Below, piece by piece: positions 7,000 through 9,929 of a DNA stretch of 9,929 nucleotides. The translations under genes were made by a program, and so were the position numbers. Each line of letters begins with the position of its first letter. Position 1 is the first letter of the stretch. The notes beneath the pieces were generated by a model. The model had not been told where the DNA came from and did not search any database. It saw nothing but the letters and a program-made list of their open reading frames with translations. The stretch comes from Gammaproteobacteria bacterium (GTDB lineage Bacteria > Pseudomonadota > Gammaproteobacteria > Eutrophobiales > Eutrophobiaceae): NCBI GenBank assembly GCA_018676275.1, contig JABHFC010000420.1, positions 1 to 9,929 of the forward strand, written 5' to 3'.

Positions 7000-8100
7000 A
7001 TGACACCGCTGGAATGTTATCAACGCGATCTGGACTCTGGCGAGTTTAGCTTTGACCAAAGTCAACGTGATGCTGTTGAATATACGCAGGATCTGTATGA
7101 GACATTGGTTTCTAATAATAGTGCATCGAAAAATGTTCTCAGTAATTTGCTTGCAAAGGTTTCGGGTGATCGAAGCAGGCGCATAAAAGGCCTGTATTTC
7201 TGGGGTGGAGTTGGTCGTGGTAAAACCTGGATCGTTGACGCATTTTATGATTGTTTGCCACTTGAACGAAAGATGCGTATGCATTTCAACCGATTTATGC
7301 ACATGGTGCATCGAGAGTTGAAAGCTTTATCTAATATTCAGGAGCCGCTTAATATTGTCGCCAAAAATATATCTGCAAAAGCACAGGTAATTTGTTTCGA
7401 TGAGTTCCATGTCTCTGATATTACCGATGCGATGTTACTGGGTGGTTTGTTCAAAGCTTTGTTTGAAAATGGAGTGATTCTGGTTACGACCTCCAATGAA
7501 CATCCTGACAAATTGTATTGGGATGGTTTGCAGAGAGAGCGATTTTTACCGGCAATCGACTTGATCAAACAACACACACACATTATCAATGTAGATGAAG
7601 GTATCGACTATCGCTTGCGTTATCTCGATAAGGCGCAGATATATCATCAACCTTTGGATGAGCGCGCGGAGCTTATGTTGATGGAAAATTTTCAACACCT
7701 TGCACCGGAGTCAGGAAGTACTGGGCAGCCCATCTATATTGAGCACAGGCAAATTGAGACTTTGCACTGCGCCGACGGTGTGGCCTGGTTTGATTTTCCG
7801 GCTATCTGCGATGGCCCGCGCGGGCCGGCAGATTATATTGAGATTGGTCGTCTATATCAGACCGTCTTGATTTCCAATGTGCCACAGATGGATGAAAATC
7901 AAAATGATCTAGCAAAGCGATTTTTGACTCTTGTAGATGAATTTTATGATCGTAATGTAAAACTTATATTGTCTGCCGCAACTACGCCGGAATATTTATA
8001 TACAGGCAAACGGCTGCACAAGGCTTTCAGACGAACTGTAAGTCGATTGATCGAAATGCAAACTCACGATTATTTGGCTAAACCACATCTTCCGGATTAA
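7000..8100 (+). CDS. zapE: ZapE, AFG1-like cell division ATPase
   Basis: ZapE is an AAA-type ATPase that associates with the FtsZ ring and is related to mitochondrial AFG1/LACE1. The 366-residue product is close to E. coli ZapE in length. The N-terminal MTPLECYQRDLDSGEFSFD is typical of the family start. Walker A is GGVGRGKT (69-76) in KGLYFWGGVGRGKTWIVD, Walker B is VICFDEF (130-136) followed by HVSDITDAM, and the sensor-like TTSNEHPDKLYWDGLQRERFLPAI lies at 163-186. The C-terminal part contains WFDFPAICDGPRGPADYIEI, also characteristic. The ATG at 7000 has no Shine-Dalgarno, but the homologous N-terminus supports it. It is transcribed away from the YugP-like gene and no strong terminator follows. 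Confidence 0.95.
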   Translation: MTPLECYQRDLDSGEFSFDQSQRDAVEYTQDLYETLVSNNSASKNVLSNLLAKVSGDRSRRIKGLYFWGGVGRGKTWIVDAFYDCLPLERKMRMHFNRFMHMVHRELKALSNIQEPLNIVAKNISAKAQVICFDEFHVSDITDAMLLGGLFKALFENGVILVTTSNEHPDKLYWDGLQRERFLPAIDLIKQHTHIINVDEGIDYRLRYLDKAQIYHQPLDERAELMLMENFQHLAPESGSTGQPIYIEHRQIETLHCADGVAWFDFPAICDGPRGPADYIEIGRLYQTVLISNVPQMDENQNDLAKRFLTLVDEFYDRNVKLILSAATTPEYLYTGKRLHKAFRRTVSRLIEMQTHDYLAKPHLPD

Positions 8101-8335
8101 CAATCTGCAGTCGCTCAGGAATATCTGAATCCAGACCTGTTAAAGCAGCTCGTTTCCACATTTAAGCTCATGTAAGCCTTAAAAAATTAAATACCTTTTA
8201 ATACAGCTAGTTATATACTATTATTAACATTATTAATTAAATATCAGATGTAACTAGATATTACTCCGTTTGTATTTTATGCAGGAATGGAAGTTAAATA
8301 TCTTTTGAAACAATAGCTTAAAGGGTAGAAAGACA
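8101..8335. other. 235-bp AT-rich gap between zapE and the small gene
   Basis: No gene is supported here. An imperfect hairpin follows zapE (CAGG 8116-8119 and TCTG 8124-8127 with CAGA-CCTG 8132-8139) but has no T-tract. The middle is very AT-rich and contains a 10-bp inverted repeat (listed separately) and a TATACT at 8214-8219 without a good -35. The promoter of the small gene probably lies here but cannot be placed. Confidence 0.5.
8207..8257. repeat. Inverted repeat in AT-rich DNA upstream of the small gene
   Basis: CTAGTTATAT (8207-8216) pairs with ATGTAACTAG (8248-8257): seven perfect outer pairs, one G-U, and two more A-T pairs, around a 31-nt loop rich in A and T. It could be a regulator site or simply favoured by base composition. 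Confidence 0.4.
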
Positions 8336-8545
8336 GTGGTATCAGGCAGTCAAGACATAGGTTCTTCGGAAATATCGGAATCACAGATCGCTGCGATCCT
8401 TGAGTATCGTTATGGTAGCGGTATGGTCCACCTGCCTCGTAAACAACTCAGTAAATTAATTGCGCTGGCAAAACAGCGTGGTTTTATAGACGCCGAAGAG
8501 TATTTGACACGAAAAGGTAGAGCTCTGCTGGCTCGCTATCATTAA
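8336..8545 (+). CDS. Small 69-residue protein of unknown function, possibly winged-helix-like
   Basis: I do not recognise this family. The frame opens with GTG at 8336, preceded by AAGGG (8321-8325) at 10 nt, a usable Shine-Dalgarno; no ATG lies upstream in frame, and the next internal Met is 29 codons in. The product is basic in its C-terminal half, with no signal peptide or membrane segment. After a polar N-terminus, helices seem likely at SQIAAILEYRYG and RKQLSKLIALAKQRGF, followed by the segment IDAEEYLTRKGRALLARY. The closing LTRKGRALL resembles the last part of some winged-helix domains, so DNA or RNA binding is possible; this is inference. Codon use and regular amino-acid composition look gene-like. 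It lies alone between zapE and the foldback element that precedes the EF-G-like gene. Confidence 0.65.
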   Translation: MVSGSQDIGSSEISESQIAAILEYRYGSGMVHLPRKQLSKLIALAKQRGFIDAEEYLTRKGRALLARYH

Positions 8546-8556
8546 ATACCGTTCCT

Positions 8557-8720
8557 AGAAGTCTGTCGGACTTAGGATGTCCTGCTACGGGAAAGCCGGA
8601 TTTAGCCCTGAGATACGCAATTTTTCGTCAAAGAGAACCACTATTCTCCTCAATATTGCGTATCTCAGAACTCAAACCGGTCTTCCCCTCGTGACGAACA
8701 CCTAAGTCCAACAGACTTCT
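8557..8720. repeat. 164-bp foldback element (REP/MITE-like) with 20-bp near-perfect terminal inverted repeats
   Basis: The outer arms are AGAAGTCTGTCGGACTTAGG (8557-8576) and its complement at 8701-8720, pairing at 19 of 20 positions with the exception a G-U in RNA. Inward, 8578-8607 and 8669-8700 pair imperfectly. A perfect 14-bp stem then follows: CTGAGATACGCAAT (8608-8621) with 8655-8668. The 33-nt tip carries a smaller hairpin, GAGAA (8633-8637) with TTCTC (8644-8648). Nearly the whole element therefore folds into one long stem. It has no open frame and so resembles a non-autonomous mobile repeat or a REP-type double unit. Possible flanking copies CTAG (8555-8558) and CTGG (8719-8722) could be a decayed 4-bp target duplication, in which case the element would be 8559-8718. 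It lies just after the small gene and may also end its transcript. Confidence 0.8.
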
Positions 8721-8811
8721 GGCTGTTTACCTCTCACTAACTTCAATTATGTGGATATTTGTCCGCAATGAGCTTTCCTCTCGTCGATAGATTAACTATG
8801 CTTTGTTTAGG

Positions 8812-8829
8812 AGTCGCATAGACTTCTGG
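8812..8829 (+). repeat. Degenerate solo copy of the foldback element's end unit
   Basis: AGTCGCATAGACTTCTGG matches 8705-8722 (AGTCCAACAGACTTCTGG) at 15 of 18 positions. All three differences lie in the 5-nt loop, while the AGTC/GACT stem and the TTCTGG flank are kept. Retention of stem and flank with change in the loop suggests a related repeat unit rather than chance. Confidence 0.5.
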
Positions 8830-8880
8830 GGACACATCTTTATGGAAAACCGCCTTGGGGGAGATTAGCAATAACTAAAA

Positions 8881-8886
8881 AGGGGG
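8881..8886 (+). promoter_or_regulatory. Strong Shine-Dalgarno AGGGGG of the EF-G-like gene
   Basis: AGGGGG ends 6 nt before the ATG at 8893 and fixes this start. It stands out because most other starts in the window lack any such site. Confidence 0.7.
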
Positions 8887-8892
8887 ATTAGG

Positions 8893-9929
8893 ATGGTCAG
8901 TTACACTATCGAAGACATCAGAAATATCGCAATTGTTGGTCATGGTAGCAGTGGTAAAACTACGCTGATAGAAACTCTTATGCATCGTTCTGGTGCGATT
9001 AATCAAATGGGCAGTATCGAAAGAGGCAGTACCGTGTGTGATTTTAATCCACAGGAAAAGACTCACAAGCATTCCCTCAATAGCGCCATCGTCAGCATGG
9101 ATTATCACGGTGGTCATATAAATCTGATAGATACGCCAGGATATCCTGATTTTATTGGTCGTGCCTTGCCCGTATTACCTGCAGTTGAAACCTGCGCCGT
9201 CCTGGTAAATGCGCAGGCGGGTATCGAAACTGTTACCAACAAAATGATGGAAGTGGCAAAGGAGAGGAAACTGGATCGCCTGATTATCATTAACAAGATT
9301 GATGTTGAGTCACTTGATTTGCAGGCATTACTGAAACAGTTACAGGAACATTTCGGCAAGGAATGTTTACCGCTGAATTTGCCTGCCAATAATGGAAAAG
9401 AAGTTGTCGATTGTTTTTTTCAGTCCAGTGGCAAAGATACCGATTTTTCTTCAGTAGAAGAAGCGCACACAAATATTATTGATCAAGTTATTGAACTGGA
9501 CGAAGAGTTGATGGAGTTGTATCTCGAACAGGGCGAAGACATTAAACCTGAACAGTTACATGACTCTTTTGAGCAAGCCTTGCGTGAAGGTCATTTAGTC
9601 CCCGTTTGTTTTGTTTCCGCTACCAGCGGCGCAGGTATTGATGAATTACTGGAAATATTTGCTCGTCTGATGCCAAACCCGAATGAGGGGAACCCACCCG
9701 AATACCTGAAAGGAGAGGGTCTAGACGCTAGTCCAATAACTATCTCAGCCGATCCGGAAGCACACGTGCTTGCTCATGTTTTCAAAATTACGATTGATCC
9801 CTTCGTCGGCAAGCTGGGTGTGTTTCGAATTCATCAGGGCACAATTCGTAAAGATAGTCAGTTGTTCATCGGTGACGGAAGGAAACCTTTCAAAGTCGGG
9901 CATTTATTCAAATTACAGGGTAAGGAGCG
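8893..9929 (+). CDS. Elongation factor G-like translational GTPase, 5' part, continues past the window
   Basis: The frame is open from the ATG at 8893 to the window end: 345 codons of a protein normally near 680-700 residues. The GTPase domain has G1 GHGSSGKT (16-23), G3 DTPGY (80-84), G4 NKID (134-137) and G5 SAT (242-244). Domain II begins at about 290 (HVLAHVFKITIDPFVGKLGVFRIHQGTI). It is not the canonical EF-G: that has AHVDHGKT at G1, RGIT in switch I and DTPGH at G3. Here G1 differs, the switch I region reads PQEKTHKHSLNSA (53-65), and the catalytic His is Tyr84. These traits match the EF-G-like/FusA2 group; Mycobacterium smegmatis EF-G2 of this type was reported to lack GTPase activity. 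A role in stress or ribosome handling is inference. The Shine-Dalgarno AGGGGG supports the start. Confidence 0.93.
   Translation, partial: MVSYTIEDIRNIAIVGHGSSGKTTLIETLMHRSGAINQMGSIERGSTVCDFNPQEKTHKHSLNSAIVSMDYHGGHINLIDTPGYPDFIGRALPVLPAVETCAVLVNAQAGIETVTNKMMEVAKERKLDRLIIINKIDVESLDLQALLKQLQEHFGKECLPLNLPANNGKEVVDCFFQSSGKDTDFSSVEEAHTNIIDQVIELDEELMELYLEQGEDIKPEQLHDSFEQALREGHLVPVCFVSATSGAGIDELLEIFARLMPNPNEGNPPEYLKGEGLDASPITISADPEAHVLAHVFKITIDPFVGKLGVFRIHQGTIRKDSQLFIGDGRKPFKVGHLFKLQGKE

Larger units (their letters stand above)
8546..8892. other. 347-bp gene-free region between the small gene and the EF-G-like gene
   Basis: The first half is taken up by the 164-bp foldback element (8557-8720). The second half holds a degenerate repeat unit (8812-8829), an ATAG-N5-CTAT mini-palindrome (8787-8799), an alternative CTATGC/GCATAG pairing (8796-8801 with 8816-8821), and the EF-G-like ribosome binding site. 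No open frame of note is present. The promoter of the EF-G-like gene is not obvious. Confidence 0.6.

Noticed and set aside
6862..7311. 149-codon open frame on the minus strand across the yugP-like/zapE junction
   Set aside because: It overlaps well-supported genes on both sides, including the zapE Walker A coding region, and its sequence resembles no known protein.
8279..8308. Nine-codon upstream open frame before the small gene
   Set aside because: No Shine-Dalgarno, no regulatory codon run and no attenuator-like hairpins around it.
8750..8757. TGTGGATA, close to a DnaA box
   Set aside because: A single 8 of 9 match without neighbours or other origin features; expected by chance at this length.
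8787..8799. ATAG-N5-CTAT, reminiscent of an OxyR half site
   Set aside because: OxyR half sites have ATAG-N7-CTAT spacing and come as tandem pairs; only one unit with wrong spacing is present.
8875..9472. Three overlapping minus-strand open frames of 60-91 codons
   Set aside because: All lie antisense to the GTPase domain of the EF-G-like gene, which has complete G motifs.

Overview
The window looks like chromosomal DNA of a moderately AT-rich gammaproteobacterium. The gene content points that way: a DegQ-type periplasmic protease, a peroxide sensor OxyR with Cys199 and Cys208 at the E. coli numbering, RmuC, a SirB1-type protein, a PA0069-type radical SAM protein, a YugP-type membrane metallopeptidase, the division ATPase ZapE and an EF-G-like GTPase. 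Genus and species cannot be told from the sequence. Nothing indicates phage, plasmid, CRISPR or a cluster of foreign genes; most of it is ordinary housekeeping sequence.

Layout. Positions 1-974 hold the 3' part of a DegQ/Do serine protease, convergent with oxyR (1008-1931, minus). Further along the minus strand lie a CbbY-like HAD phosphatase (2029-2847, or to 2871 with a TTG start) and rmuC (2926-4275), which may share a transcript. A gap of only 41 bp separates rmuC from the divergent pair sirB1-like (4317-5156) and PA0069-type radical SAM (5170-6240), probably an operon. The radical SAM gene converges on a YugP-like zinc peptidase (6252-6938, minus) across 11 bp. That gene in turn diverges from zapE (7000-8100). 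After a 235-bp AT-rich gap comes a 69-codon small gene (8336-8545), then a 347-bp gap, then the 5' part of an EF-G-like gene (8893 to the window end).

The main unexplained structure is in the last gap. Positions 8557-8720 form a 164-bp foldback element with 20-bp ends that pair at 19 of 20 positions, a perfect 14-bp inner stem and a small hairpin at the tip. Each outer arm is itself a mini-palindrome of the form AGTC-N5-GACT. A degenerate copy of that unit lies 90 bp downstream (8812-8829), and a related one sits over the stop codon of the HAD gene (2016-2030). This looks like a REP- or MITE-type dispersed repeat family, perhaps used as transcript-end structures.

Functionally the genes cover periplasmic protein quality control (DegQ), peroxide response (OxyR), DNA maintenance (RmuC), membrane proteolysis (YugP-like), cell division (ZapE) and translation-related GTPase activity (EF-G-like). 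No single pathway links them. Several starts (oxyR, rmuC, sirB1-like, radical SAM, YugP-like, zapE) have no visible Shine-Dalgarno, while the small gene and the EF-G-like gene do.
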